From: an uncultured Tateyamaria sp.
Lineage (GTDB): Bacteria; Pseudomonadota; Alphaproteobacteria; Rhodobacterales; Rhodobacteraceae
Direction: 5' to 3'
Length of the DNA: 64,000 nucleotides
NCBI RefSeq assembly: GCF_947488715.1
Contig: NZ_CANLAG010000001.1
Location: 558,001 to 622,000 of the forward strand
Shown here: piece after piece, positions 34,518-43,159 of the stretch
How positions within the stretch are numbered: the stretch's first letter is position 1
How the letters are laid out: each line of letters starts with the position of its first letter
Made by a program: the position numbers and the translations under genes
The notes under the pieces: generated by a model
Told to the model about the DNA's origin: nothing
The model's input: only the letters and a program-made list of their open reading frames with translations
Databases searched by the model: none

Positions 34518-35041
34518 GGTGCGGGCCTCGGGTGGCGGTAGATGAGGCAGGGGTTGGTAGTTTCCGGCTTGGGCGCGGCGTCGTCTCGTTGTGCGCCCAG
34601 CCGTTCGGCGAGGCGGATAGAGGCCACGTTGCCCGGCGCGATGTAGCTGACGGCGGTGTCCCAGCCTAGCGGGCCAAAAGCGTGGGCGACGCAGGCGGTT
34701 GCGGCCTCTGCGGCGATGCCTTGCCCCTCGTCCTTTGGGTCAAAGAGGACCCAGCCGATTTCGCGTTCGGCCCAGCCCAGCGGGTACCAGTGGCCGACGA
34801 TGCCCAGCGGGGTGTCGTCGCCGCGGCGCGTGACCGTGAACATGCCAAAGCCGCGCATGACCCAATGGCCGAGTTCGGTGCCAAAGAAGTTCCAGGCGTC
34901 GCGCCGTGTCTTGGGGCCGCCGGTAAATTCAGACCGCTGGGTTGCGAAATAGGCGACAAAGGCGTCCGCGTCGGCCTCGATGGGCGCGCGCAGGGTGAGG
35001 CGCTCGGTGCGCAGGATGGGGGTGCCGGTGAGGGTGATCAT
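34514..35041 (-). CDS. GNAT acetyltransferase, RimJ/RimL type (tandem copy 2)
   Basis: A 175-residue paralogue: LRTERLTLRAPIEADADAF, EFTGGPKTRRDAW, EREIGWVLFDPKDEGQGIAA and VSYIAPGNVASIRLAERLGA. ATG 35041 overlaps the stop of copy 1 as ATGA. Second in the tandem series downstream of ffh. Confidence 0.87.
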   Translation of the reverse strand: MITLTGTPILRTERLTLRAPIEADADAFVAYFATQRSEFTGGPKTRRDAWNFFGTELGHWVMRGFGMFTVTRRGDDTPLGIVGHWYPLGWAEREIGWVLFDPKDEGQGIAAEAATACVAHAFGPLGWDTAVSYIAPGNVASIRLAERLGAQRDDAAPKPETTNPCLIYRHPRPAP

Positions 35042-35559
35042 GCCGCCCTCCGGTGCCGGTAAACCGTGGTTTCGGCCACATCTTCGCCGCCGGGCCAGGG
35101 CCCGTTTTCATCTGCAATCGCCCCGAGCTTTGTGGCAAGTGCTTCGGACCGCGTGTTGCCGGGGGTGATATAGCTGACCAGTGTGTCGGCATCGAAGCTG
35201 GCCCAATACCAGTCGCGTGCCAGTGTCGCGGCTTCGGCGGCGTAGCCCTGCCCCTCGTAGGTTTCGAGCAGGACCCAACCAAGTTCCGGTTCGGGAAAGT
35301 GGTGCGGCTGGTTGATGCCGATCTGGCCCATGAACGCGCCATCGCTGTTGCGCTCAATGCCCCAGCTGCCAAAGCCCTTGAGCTGCCAGCTGCCCACTTC
35401 GGCAGCGATCCAGTACCACATCTGTTTGGCGTCCACAGGGCCGCCCATGTATTTTGCGCGGTCGGATGCGAACAGGTCATAAAGCGGCGCAAAGTCGTCC
35501 ATGACATGCGCGCGCAGCGTCAGCCGATCCGTGGTCAGGGTGGGGGCGATGGCGGTCAC
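35038..35559 (-). CDS. GNAT acetyltransferase, RimJ/RimL type (tandem copy 1)
   Basis: A 173-residue paralogue: LTTDRLTLRAHVMDDFAP, KYMGGPVDAKQMW, ELGWVLLETYEGQGYAAEAA and VSYITPGNTRSEALATKLGA. It starts with GTG at 35559, overlapping the NIPSNAP stop as GTGA. First of the four acetyltransferases. Confidence 0.87.
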   Translation of the reverse strand: MTAIAPTLTTDRLTLRAHVMDDFAPLYDLFASDRAKYMGGPVDAKQMWYWIAAEVGSWQLKGFGSWGIERNSDGAFMGQIGINQPHHFPEPELGWVLLETYEGQGYAAEAATLARDWYWASFDADTLVSYITPGNTRSEALATKLGAIADENGPWPGGEDVAETTVYRHRRAA

Positions 35560-35888
35560 AGGCCCAGCTCCTCGACCGTGGCGCCGTCCAGAACGGGGCG
35601 GGTGAATGTGCGGTCAAAGCTGAGGATGCAGCCGGTGTCTTGCGCGTGTGCATAGGCGCGCTGGCATGCGCCGTCCTGTGCCATCTCGGTGCGGTAGACC
35701 TCGTAGGCTGCCAGCGACGGGAACGAGAACATCGCCCACGCCTTGTTGTTGGCCCCCTCAGATGGCAGGAAATAGCCGTGGTGCGTGCCGCCCATGCAAT
35801 TCACGAGGTGTATCCATGCGCGGGCGTAGACCTCGAACGCATCGACCTTTGCCGGGTCGATCACATATGTGATGAGCGCGGTGATCAT
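35556..35888 (-). CDS. NIPSNAP family protein
   Basis: Small dimeric alpha-beta barrel type protein (110 aa). YVIDPAKVDAFEVYARAW and GGTHHGYFLPSEGANNKAWAMFSFPSLAAYEVYR (core HHGYFLPSEG) match the NIPSNAP family. ATG overlaps the ffh stop as ATGA, so it is translated with ffh. Function in bacteria is poorly known. Confidence 0.85.
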   Translation of the reverse strand: MITALITYVIDPAKVDAFEVYARAWIHLVNCMGGTHHGYFLPSEGANNKAWAMFSFPSLAAYEVYRTEMAQDGACQRAYAHAQDTGCILSFDRTFTRPVLDGATVEELGL

Positions 35889-37384
35889 TTCTTTTTGCCG
35901 AACCCCGAGAGACCGGGGGGCAGGGGCATGCCGCCACCCAGACCGGGCAGGCCGCCGGGCATTTTGCCGCCCAATTGCTTGGCCGCCGCTTCCAGTTGCG
36001 CCTGATCCATGCCGCCCATGTCGGGCATGCCGCCGCCTTTGCCCATCATGGCCTTCATCGCCTGTTTCATCATGCCGCCTTTGCCCTTGCCGAGCTTTTT
36101 CATCATGTCCGACATCTGGCGGTGCATCTTGAGCAGTTTGTTGAGGTCGCTGACCTGCATGCCGGAGCCGCGCGCGATGCGCTTCTTGCGGCTGGCTTGC
36201 AGGATTTGGGGGGCGGCGCGCTCTTTCTTGGTCATGGACTGGATCATGGCGATCTGTTGTTTCAGGACCTTGTCGTCAAAGCCCGCATCCGCCACCTGTT
36301 TCGACAGTTTGCCCATGCCGGGCATCATGCCCATCATGCCCTCCATGCCGCCCATCTTGATCATCTGTTCCAGCTGCATGCGCAGGTCGTTCATGTTGAA
36401 CTGACCCTTGGCCATGCGCTTCATCATGCGCTCGGCCTGTTCGGCCTCGATGGTTTCCTGCGCCTTTTCCACCAGCGAAACGATATCGCCCATGCCGAGG
36501 ATACGGCCCGCGATCCGCTCCGGCTCGAAGGTTTCGAGCGCGTCCATCTTTTCGCCGAGGCCCACGAACTTGATCGGCTTGCCGGTGACGGCACGCATCG
36601 ACAGGGCGGCACCACCGCGCCCGTCGCCGTCCATCCGGGTCAGGACCACGCCCGAGATACCGATACGGTCGTCGAAATTCTGTGCCGTGTTCACCGCGTC
36701 CTGACCGGTCAGGCCGTCGACCACGAGGATCGTCTCACGCGGGGTGGCGACGTCGCGGACCTGCTCGACCTGCGTCATCAGCTCTTCGTCGATGGACAGG
36801 CGACCGGCGGTGTCCAGCATATAGACGTCATAGCCGCCCATGCTGGCTTGGGTCTTGGCGCGTTTGGCGATGTCAACGGGGTCTTCACCCTTGACGATGG
36901 GCAGGGTGTCGACGCCGATCTGGTTGCCGAGGATCGCGAGCTGTTCCATCGCCGCCGGACGGTTCACGTCAAGCGAGGCCATCAGCACGCGCTTGCCATC
37001 CCGTTCGGTCAGGCGCTTGGCGAGCTTGGCGGTGGTCGTCGTCTTACCACCACCCTGCAAACCCACCATCAGGATCGGCGCAGGGGGGCTGTCGATTTTG
37101 AGCGCGCCGGGCTCGCCTTCGCCCTTGAGTGTATCAACAAGGGCATCGTGCACGATCTTGACGACCTGCTGGCCGGGGGTGACGGATTTGGTGACCGCCT
37201 GACCCGTCGCCTGATCCTGCACCGCCTTGACGAAATCCCGCGCCACGGGCAGCGACACGTCCGCCTCCAGCAGGGCCACACGCACCTCGCGCAGGGCGGT
37301 CTTGACGTCGTCCTCGGACAGCGCGCCCTGCTTGGTCAGCCGATCGAATACACCGGAGAGGCGTTCGGAGAGATTTTCAAACAT
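35885..37384 (-). CDS. ffh: Signal recognition particle protein Ffh
   Basis: SRP54-type GTPase that targets nascent membrane proteins to FtsY and SecYEG (499 aa). The NG domain has P-loop GLQGGGKTTTTAKLA, DTAGR, and TRMDGDGRGGAALS. The Met-rich M domain from about residue 320 contains GSGMQVSDLNKLLKMHRQM, which binds 4.5S RNA. The C-terminus is rich in Gly, Met and Pro. It heads the coupled chain into NIPSNAP, GNATs and chorismate mutase. No 4.5S RNA gene was recognised nearby. Confidence 0.97.
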   Translation of the reverse strand: MFENLSERLSGVFDRLTKQGALSEDDVKTALREVRVALLEADVSLPVARDFVKAVQDQATGQAVTKSVTPGQQVVKIVHDALVDTLKGEGEPGALKIDSPPAPILMVGLQGGGKTTTTAKLAKRLTERDGKRVLMASLDVNRPAAMEQLAILGNQIGVDTLPIVKGEDPVDIAKRAKTQASMGGYDVYMLDTAGRLSIDEELMTQVEQVRDVATPRETILVVDGLTGQDAVNTAQNFDDRIGISGVVLTRMDGDGRGGAALSMRAVTGKPIKFVGLGEKMDALETFEPERIAGRILGMGDIVSLVEKAQETIEAEQAERMMKRMAKGQFNMNDLRMQLEQMIKMGGMEGMMGMMPGMGKLSKQVADAGFDDKVLKQQIAMIQSMTKKERAAPQILQASRKKRIARGSGMQVSDLNKLLKMHRQMSDMMKKLGKGKGGMMKQAMKAMMGKGGGMPDMGGMDQAQLEAAAKQLGGKMPGGLPGLGGGMPLPPGLSGFGKKK

Positions 37385-37649
37385 GGGCCATCATCCTTTC
37401 GACCGTTGACATTATGCCTTCACCTAAGTGCGGGCGGCGTGGAACCCAATGGCCCAAACCACGATGGCCCCCGTGGGCGCAACGCGCTGACGGAGGGCGA
37501 TCCCGGAATAAATCCATGGGACCGGAAGGTTTCACGCTTCCGGGTGTTGTGCGCGGATTAGGCGGCAGCGCGCCCAGAGTCAAGTCTCGGGCCGTTTACG
37601 TGCCGGGCGCAGGCACGCTAGGGTGCGTCAAAACCCAAAGGTGCCGCCC

Positions 37650-38210
37650 ATGTCCGACCTTTTTGCCCCGCAGGCGTATAACAATGCGTGGTCCAACCAC
37701 CGCCTGTTGCGCGCATGTGGCGCGGTCTCTGCCGCCGATCTGTCCGCGCCGCGCCCATCCTTCTTTGGTTCGATCATCGCGGCGCTCAACCACATCCTGA
37801 TTGTCGACTGGTTCTATGTGTCTGCCCTCGAAGGGGCCTGTGTCGGGACGCAGGCCTTTGCCGATCTGGTGCCCTGTCCCGATCTGTCTGCCTTGCGTGC
37901 GGCGCAGCGCGACGTTGATCAACGGCTGATCGCGGTGACGCAGGATGCGACCCTCTCTGATCCCGCTCGCACCGTGCGCATGCTGCGCGACAGCGGGGCG
38001 CAGGAGGAACGCTTTGACCGGACGTTCCTGCACCTGATCCAGCACCAGATCCACCACCGGGGTCAGGTGCACGGGCTGCTCAGCATGACGGACGTGCCAC
38101 CGCCGCAACTGGACGAATTCTACATGAGTTGGGAGGCCGACGCGTCCCTGCGCGCGCCTGATTTCACCGAAATGGGCGTGACCGAGGCTGACATCTGGGC
38201 CGGGCGCTGA
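37650..38210 (+). CDS. DinB family protein
   Basis: Four-helix-bundle DinB/YfiT-type protein (186 aa). The putative metal triad is His in the helix LNHILIVDWFY and the pair in HLIQHQIHHRGQVHGLL. ATG 37650 follows AAAGG by 7 bp. Divergent from ffh. Members include thiol-dependent transferases and stress proteins; the reaction here is unknown. Confidence 0.87.
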   Translation: MSDLFAPQAYNNAWSNHRLLRACGAVSAADLSAPRPSFFGSIIAALNHILIVDWFYVSALEGACVGTQAFADLVPCPDLSALRAAQRDVDQRLIAVTQDATLSDPARTVRMLRDSGAQEERFDRTFLHLIQHQIHHRGQVHGLLSMTDVPPPQLDEFYMSWEADASLRAPDFTEMGVTEADIWAGR

Positions 38211-38675
38211 TCACACGCTCCGCCGCCAGTTACGCAGCCAATCGTTAATGGCGTCCGTCGCCTGCCGCGGGCCGTTGCCGGAAACGTAAGCCTCGACCAG
38301 CGGATAGGGCGGGGCGGTGTCGTGAAAGGTCAGCGTTGCGCGGGCAGTGTCTGAAAACGTCTCCACCTCGGCTCGCCGTACGTTGGTCAGTGGGTAGGTG
38401 GCGCTGCGATACCCGAGCAGGGTGCGGCGCTGTACCGTGACCGTCCCGGCGATGGAATCGAAAATCACCTGATCCCGTTTGACCGCCAGTGCAAAGATGC
38501 ACAGCGGCACGCCTGCGCCCACCAGCACTGTCAACAGGCCTGCCGTCTCACCACCGGCAATCAGCGCCAGTCCCGCCGCCGCGCAGGCGATCATGCACAC
38601 GATCAACCCACCCCCCAGCAGCCAGGGCGCGTGGGCAAGGATCAAGTGCTGGGGCATGTTGCGCAGGATTGTCAT
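38211..38675 (-). CDS. Two-helix membrane protein with PH-like tail
   Basis: A 154-residue protein. Two hydrophobic segments (about residues 19-37 and 44-66) precede a beta-rich soluble part, VIFDSIAGTVTVQRRTLLGYRSATYPL, resembling bacterial PH-type domains. ATG 38675 is used; the alternative TTG at 38711 adds 12 residues. Convergent with dinB. Family not firmly recognised. Confidence 0.6.
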   Translation of the reverse strand: MTILRNMPQHLILAHAPWLLGGGLIVCMIACAAAGLALIAGGETAGLLTVLVGAGVPLCIFALAVKRDQVIFDSIAGTVTVQRRTLLGYRSATYPLTNVRRAEVETFSDTARATLTFHDTAPPYPLVEAYVSGNGPRQATDAINDWLRNWRRSV

Positions 38676-38802
38676 GTCCCGACCGTAGCGGCCAAAGCCG
38701 TATCGCAACAAGTCTCGGAACTTTGTGGGCCTGTCCGCGTTAACCCATTGTTAACTTTTACCCACGTCGGCACCCGCAAGGTCCGGCAGACTAGGATACC
38801 CA

Positions 38803-38988
38803 TTGAAACGCAGTTGCATCGTTCTTGCCCTCATCACCTTTACAGCCCCCATTGTTCAGGCGGCCCCAACCCCAACGGCCCTGAGCGTCGCCCCTGACAA
38901 GGTCGTCTGGCACAGCGGCGGTTGCCGCAAATCATCGCCTCCGGGCCAATGTTGCCACGCGGGATCGCAACCGTTGCACTGCCACTGA
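38803..38988 (+). CDS. Small secreted Cys/His-rich protein
   Basis: A 61-residue precursor starting with TTG after TAGGA. Residues 1-20 form a signal peptide ending VQA-A, leaving about 41 residues. The mature part ends CRKSSPPGQCCHAGSQPLHC plus a final His: four cysteines and three histidines in about 25 residues. This looks like a metal-binding or disulfide-stabilised peptide. Family not recognised. Confidence 0.55.
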   Translation: MKRSCIVLALITFTAPIVQAAPTPTALSVAPDKVVWHSGGCRKSSPPGQCCHAGSQPLHCH

Positions 38989-39004
38989 CATCGCGTTGAA
39001 CACG

Positions 39005-39035
39005 AAAAAGGCCCCCGAAGTCTGCTCCGGGGGCC
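39005..39035 (-). terminator. Terminator of azoR
   Basis: GGCCCCCG (39010-39017) and CGGGGGCC (39028-39035) form a perfect stem. Read on the minus strand, TTTTT follows (39009-39005). The distal side faces the small secreted protein gene. Confidence 0.85.
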
Positions 39036-39063
39036 TGTGAGTGGTGACGTATTTCAAGAGTGC

Positions 39064-39636
39064 CTAGGCTGCCAGTTCGGCGATATCGGCCTTGGCATTT
39101 GCAATGGCTTCTTCCCCTTGGGCCATCACGCGGTCCGCCGCGATCACGTCGACATTGTGAATGCCGACAAACCCCAGCACATGTTTCAAATAGCCAGAGG
39201 CAAAGTCGATGTCGCTGCCGACAGGTGTGCCGCCCGTGGCAACCGCGATCACCGCGCGCTTGCCCTCAAGCAGGCCCACGGGGCCATTTTCGGTGTATTT
39301 GAACGTCAGACCGGCCCGAGCGATCAGGTCAATCCACGCTTTCAACGCGGCAGGAACGCCAAAGTTATAGACCGGCGCGCCAATCACGATGGTGTCCGCA
39401 GCCTTCAGCTCTTCCACCAGTTGATCGGACAGGGCCAGCGTGTCACGTTGTGCCGTGTCCCGGTCGTCGACGGCGGTAAAGTTGGCGTTGACCCAGGTCT
39501 CGTTGATCTGGGGCAGGGCCTCTGACAGGTCGCGGCGGATCACGTCGCCACCCAGTTTTGCAACAATGTCGGCGGACAGGTCGCGGGTCACGGAACCTTG
39601 GGTACGGGCAGAGCTGTCGATGTGAAGAATGGTCAT
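39064..39636 (-). CDS. azoR: FMN-dependent NADH:quinone/azo reductase AzoR
   Basis: Flavodoxin-fold oxidoreductase (190 aa) reducing quinones and azo compounds with NADH. IDSSARTQGSVTR binds the FMN phosphate, APVYNFGVPAALKAWIDLIAR is the conserved isoalloxazine loop, and VATGGTP follows. Normal length. Divergent from a LysR regulator across a 118-bp gap with a GACAATTGTC palindrome. Confidence 0.95.
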   Translation of the reverse strand: MTILHIDSSARTQGSVTRDLSADIVAKLGGDVIRRDLSEALPQINETWVNANFTAVDDRDTAQRDTLALSDQLVEELKAADTIVIGAPVYNFGVPAALKAWIDLIARAGLTFKYTENGPVGLLEGKRAVIAVATGGTPVGSDIDFASGYLKHVLGFVGIHNVDVIAADRVMAQGEEAIANAKADIAELAA

Positions 39637-39674
39637 GGTCGGGTCCTCATTGGGATGTGTTGTGTGTCTGGGAT

Positions 39675-39684
39675 GACAATTGTC
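39675..39684. promoter_or_regulatory. GACAATTGTC palindrome between azoR and lysR
   Basis: A perfect 10-bp palindrome in the divergent gap, 38 bp from the azoR start and 70 bp from the lysR start. A likely LysR-type or other repressor site. Confidence 0.4.
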
Positions 39685-39754
39685 CCTTGCAAATTTGAAC
39701 GCAATTGCTGAAACTCAACAACATCTGTTTGAAATTGCACAGTACAGGTCACAC

Positions 39755-40636
39755 ATGGACAATTGGGACGAGATCAAGACCGCGTATCAGGTGGCCCGCA
39801 TGGGCACGGTCAGCGGGGCGGCAGACGTCTTGGGCGTGCACCACGCCACCGTCATCCGCCATATCGACGCGCTCGAGGGGCGCCTCGGCGTCAAACTCTT
39901 TCAACGGCACGCGCGCGGCTATACTGCGACCGAGGCGGGCGATGACCTGTTTCGCGTGGCGCAGGCGACCGATGATCAGTTCAGCCAGTTGGTGGGCCGG
40001 ATCAAGGGCCGCGGCACCGAGGTGTCGGGTGAACTGGTGGTCACATCGCTGGTCAACATGGCCCCGCGCATGGCCCCGGTCCTGACCGAATTCCAACGCA
40101 TGCACCCGGATGTGGTCGTGCGCTACCTGACCGGCGACCGGCTGTTCCGTCTCGAATATGGCGAGGCGCATGTGGCCATCCGCGCGGGCAACGCGCCGGA
40201 TCAACCAGACAATGTCGTGCAACCCTTTGTGCGTCAGTCGATGGGCATCTATGCGACCAAAGGCTACATCGCCGAATACGGCGACCCGGGTGACATCGCG
40301 ACCTGCACCGGCCACCGCTTTGTCAGCCACGATGCCGCCGACAACCGCGCGCCCTTCCACAAATGGCTGCGCAGCCAGGTGCGCGAAGACGACATCACCT
40401 TCCGCTCCACCGACGTTCGTGCGCTGGAACAGGCGGTGCTGGCAGGGGCAGGGATCGGGTTCCTGTCCGTGCTCGAGGCGCGTGCCAACCCAAATCTGGT
40501 CGAAATCATGCCCCCGCGCGAAGACTGGTCTGCGCCGCTCTGGCTCGTGACGCACGTGGATCTGCACCGCACCAACAAGGTGCAGGCCTTCCTGACCTAT
40601 CTCAAGGATCAGTCGAAGAACTGGCAGGTGCTGTGA
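39755..40636 (+). CDS. LysR family regulator (divergent from azoR)
   Basis: LysR-type protein (293 aa). The N-terminal HTH has AYQVARMGTVSGAADVLGVH and HATVIRHIDALEGRLGVKLF. An effector domain follows from about residue 90. ATG 39755 gives the standard LysR length; the longer frame from 39680 overlaps the palindrome. Probably controls azoR, and is coupled through a GTGA overlap to the DMT exporter. Confidence 0.9.
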   Translation: MDNWDEIKTAYQVARMGTVSGAADVLGVHHATVIRHIDALEGRLGVKLFQRHARGYTATEAGDDLFRVAQATDDQFSQLVGRIKGRGTEVSGELVVTSLVNMAPRMAPVLTEFQRMHPDVVVRYLTGDRLFRLEYGEAHVAIRAGNAPDQPDNVVQPFVRQSMGIYATKGYIAEYGDPGDIATCTGHRFVSHDAADNRAPFHKWLRSQVREDDITFRSTDVRALEQAVLAGAGIGFLSVLEARANPNLVEIMPPREDWSAPLWLVTHVDLHRTNKVQAFLTYLKDQSKNWQVL

Positions 40637-41523
40637 CCCCCGCCCTTCAGGGCCATCTGGCAATGCTGTGCTTCTCCGCCCTGGTGGCGGGGTCGTTCTC
40701 GCTTGGGTCTCTGGCCGCGAATGAAATTGAACCCGCCGCACTCAATGCGGCGCGTTTTGCCATCGCGGCCTGCGTGATAGGCGCGGTTGTCTTTGCCACC
40801 GGCGGCGTGCCCCGATCGGCACTGGCCGCCCCTTGGCGCTACCTGCTGCTGGGCGGGTTCTTTGCCACGTATTTCGTCCTGATGTTCGAGGGGCTCAAAA
40901 CCGCACCCCCTGTCAGCGCCGCCGCCGTCTTTACCCTGACGCCGGTGCTGGCGGGCGGCTTTGGCTGGCTCTTGCTGCGACAGGTCACAACCCCGCGCAT
41001 GGCGCTGGCGCTGGCCATCGGGGCCACGGGCGCGCTCTGGGTGATCTTTCGCGCGGACATCGCGGCGCTCATGGCCTTTGCCGTGGGCCGGGGCGAGGTC
41101 ATCTACTTCTTCGGCTGTATCGCCCACGCCGTCTACACCCCGCTGGTGCGCCGGCTCAACCGCGGCGAAAGCGCAGTCGTCTTCACCCTTGGAACCCTGC
41201 TCGCGGGCGCACTGCTCCTCACGGTCTATGGCTGGGGTGACCTGCGCGCGACACAATGGGCGGCCCTGCCGGGCATCGTCTGGATCACGCTGATCTACAT
41301 CGCTGTCTGTGCGAGCGCGGCCACCTTCGTCCTGCTGCAATTCGCGTCCCTGCGCCTGCCCGCAGCCAAGGTCATGGCCTACACCTACCTCACCCCCACA
41401 TGGGTGATTGGCTGGGAAATGGCGCTGGGCAACGGCGTGCCGGGTGCACTGGTGCTCGCAGGTGTGGCCCTGACCATCGTGGCCCTGCTGATGCTCCTGC
41501 GGGACGAGGACCGCGCCCGCTAA
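40633..41523 (+). CDS. DMT superfamily (EamA) transporter
   Basis: Ten-helix EamA-type permease (296 aa) with two repeats: LGSLAANEIEPAALNAARFAIAA in the first and VFTLTPVLAGGFGWLLL at the repeat boundary. AYTYLTPTWVIGWEMALG lies near the end. It starts with GTG 40633 inside the LysR stop (GTGA), so it is part of the LysR unit. Likely a metabolite exporter; the substrate is unknown. Confidence 0.9.
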   Translation: MTPALQGHLAMLCFSALVAGSFSLGSLAANEIEPAALNAARFAIAACVIGAVVFATGGVPRSALAAPWRYLLLGGFFATYFVLMFEGLKTAPPVSAAAVFTLTPVLAGGFGWLLLRQVTTPRMALALAIGATGALWVIFRADIAALMAFAVGRGEVIYFFGCIAHAVYTPLVRRLNRGESAVVFTLGTLLAGALLLTVYGWGDLRATQWAALPGIVWITLIYIAVCASAATFVLLQFASLRLPAAKVMAYTYLTPTWVIGWEMALGNGVPGALVLAGVALTIVALLMLLRDEDRAR

Positions 41524-42482
41524 AGAAACCCGGCTTGCCCCAGCCTGTCCCGCAGCACATCCAGATCCAGCGGCGCAGGCGTCGTGCGCGGCAGGGGGCG
41601 CACACGCGGGTCAATCGTGGTGGGGGTGATCCCCGCAAACCCCTCCATCTGCCGCGCCAGGTATCCCAGCACCTCGGGCCGGTTGCGCCGCATGAACACC
41701 GCCGCCTGCGCATCCCCGCGCATGGCAAAGGGCAGGTGGTGAAAGGCCGACCCATCCGGCCCGACGATCTGCCGCGCCGCGCGAAACACGCCCAACTGCA
41801 CTTCGAAATGGAACTTTTCGGGCGCAAAGACGAAATACCCCGCCGCCTCCATCATCGCCTCGATCTCGTCCTCGCGGTCCACCAACTGATCGGGCCGGTT
41901 CAAACGGCCCCGCGTCAGGTACAGCCGCTCCGGCCCGTCCACCTCGATCTGCGCAAACCGCTTGGCGACAAAGGCGCGGAACGCGGGCGTGCCCACCAGC
42001 CACGGCCCATGCCCGAACCCCGCACTGGGCAGGACCAGACGGTCCACCCGCGTCGGCACATGCAGGATGCGGACAGGCAGCCCATCGCACAGCCGCGCGA
42101 CGACCGGCCCCAGATTGTGCGACAGGTTGTGCTCCATATCCATGTCGCCCCGCGCGGGCAGAACCAGCCCGTCAATGCGCATCTCCGCATGATCCAGCGC
42201 CCAAAGGCGCGCAATCCCCTCCAGCAGGAAGTGACCGAAATGCGTGTGGCTGAACCCCATATACAGATGCGTGCCGGGCAGATGGCCCTCGACCGCGCGC
42301 GCCTCGGGCACCGCACTGACCCGCCCCCGCGACAACCGCGCCCGCGACAGCGGCAGGAACGCGCCCCGACTGTCGAACACACCATGCGGCACCAGATCGG
42401 CGCCCTGATCCGGCACCACCACCGCGCCGCGCACCACACGGATGCGCGGGTCGGGCAGGTCATCCGTCAGCGGCAGGATCAT
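41520..42482 (-). CDS. Glycosyltransferase family 61-like protein
   Basis: A 320-residue protein of the GT61 (DUF563) type. GFSHTHFGHFLLEGIARLWAL and ERLYLTRGRL are typical, and IVGPDGSAFHHLPFAM is the conserved C-terminal acceptor/nucleotide region. ATG 42482 overlaps the end of the arsR-like gene by 23 bp. The DMT gene converges on its stop. Probably modifies a surface polysaccharide. Confidence 0.8.
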   Translation of the reverse strand: MILPLTDDLPDPRIRVVRGAVVVPDQGADLVPHGVFDSRGAFLPLSRARLSRGRVSAVPEARAVEGHLPGTHLYMGFSHTHFGHFLLEGIARLWALDHAEMRIDGLVLPARGDMDMEHNLSHNLGPVVARLCDGLPVRILHVPTRVDRLVLPSAGFGHGPWLVGTPAFRAFVAKRFAQIEVDGPERLYLTRGRLNRPDQLVDREDEIEAMMEAAGYFVFAPEKFHFEVQLGVFRAARQIVGPDGSAFHHLPFAMRGDAQAAVFMRRNRPEVLGYLARQMEGFAGITPTTIDPRVRPLPRTTPAPLDLDVLRDRLGQAGFL

Positions 42483-42801
42483 GCGGCAGCTCTGCGGCCA
42501 GAAACCGCTCGAACGCATCCAGGTTCACCGGCTCGAACTGGCCAAACCCCTGCATCCACACCGACGCCGCCCGCATCGCATCGGGGTCCAGCTTGCACCA
42601 CTTCACCCGCCCGCGCTTTTCCTGCGTGATCAGGCCCGCGCGCGTCAGGATCGTCAGATGTTTCGAAATCGCGGCCAGCGACATCTCGAACGGCTCGGCC
42701 ACATCTGTGACGGCCATGTCATCCTCCAGCAGCATGGTCAGGATCGCCCGCCGCGTCGGGTCGGCAAGCGCAGAAAACACAGTGTCGAGCGGATCGGCCA
42801 T
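42460..42801 (-). CDS. ArsR family transcriptional regulator
   Basis: Winged-helix ArsR/SmtB-type protein (113 aa): LDTVFSALADPTRRAILTML, then the recognition helix FEMSLAAISKHLTILTRAGL and wing EKRGRVKWCKL. The metal-site cysteines of ArsR proper are missing, so it belongs to the non-metal subgroup. It overlaps and precedes the GT61 gene. Confidence 0.9.
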   Translation of the reverse strand: MADPLDTVFSALADPTRRAILTMLLEDDMAVTDVAEPFEMSLAAISKHLTILTRAGLITQEKRGRVKWCKLDPDAMRAASVWMQGFGQFEPVNLDAFERFLAAELPHDPAADG

Positions 42802-42839
42802 GCCCCGTCATACCGGGCGCAAGCGCCAAGGGAAAGCGA

Positions 42840-43049
42840 TCACAGAAACGGGTGCCTGCTGTCGCGCGACGGCCAGTGATGCGACATCAACGCCCGCTCA
42901 TGCGGGCTCAGCCCGATGTCACGGGCGATATGATCGGTCATCGGCGGCAAAGCGGTGCCTTTGACAGTTGCCGCAGGCCGCAAGCGGCGCAAGATTTTAG
43001 CACAGGTCGACAGGGCGCGCAAAAACGCGTTTTGTTGGGTGACAAGCAT
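42840..43049 (-). CDS. DUF1127-like small protein
   Basis: A 69-residue basic protein ending in the DUF1127-like DIARDIGLSPHE pattern (here MTDHIARDIGLSPHERALM), followed by a short tail. ATG 43049 has AAAGAGG upstream. In other alphaproteobacteria short DUF1127 proteins bind RNA and influence phosphate and carbon metabolism; whether this one does is unknown. Confidence 0.7.
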   Translation of the reverse strand: MLVTQQNAFLRALSTCAKILRRLRPAATVKGTALPPMTDHIARDIGLSPHERALMSHHWPSRDSRHPFL

Positions 43050-43159
43050 GAAAGACCTCTTTGGGTTGAGGAATATACCCACCATGCCCAAACGCAGCCC
43101 TTGCCACAAACAGAGTTCCCTGACATCTCTTGTGCGTTTTCTGCACAGGTTACCGTTAC

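Noticed and set aside
35975-37561. Plus-strand 528-codon frame opposite ffh
   Set aside because: Antisense of the highly conserved ffh. His/Leu/Ala-rich shadow without motif.
37385-37649. CCGGAAG-rich hairpin upstream of ffh as a possible 4.5S SRP RNA
   Set aside because: CCGGAAG pairs directly with CTTCCGG as a simple stem. The conserved SRP domain IV loops are not present, so it is not an ffs gene.
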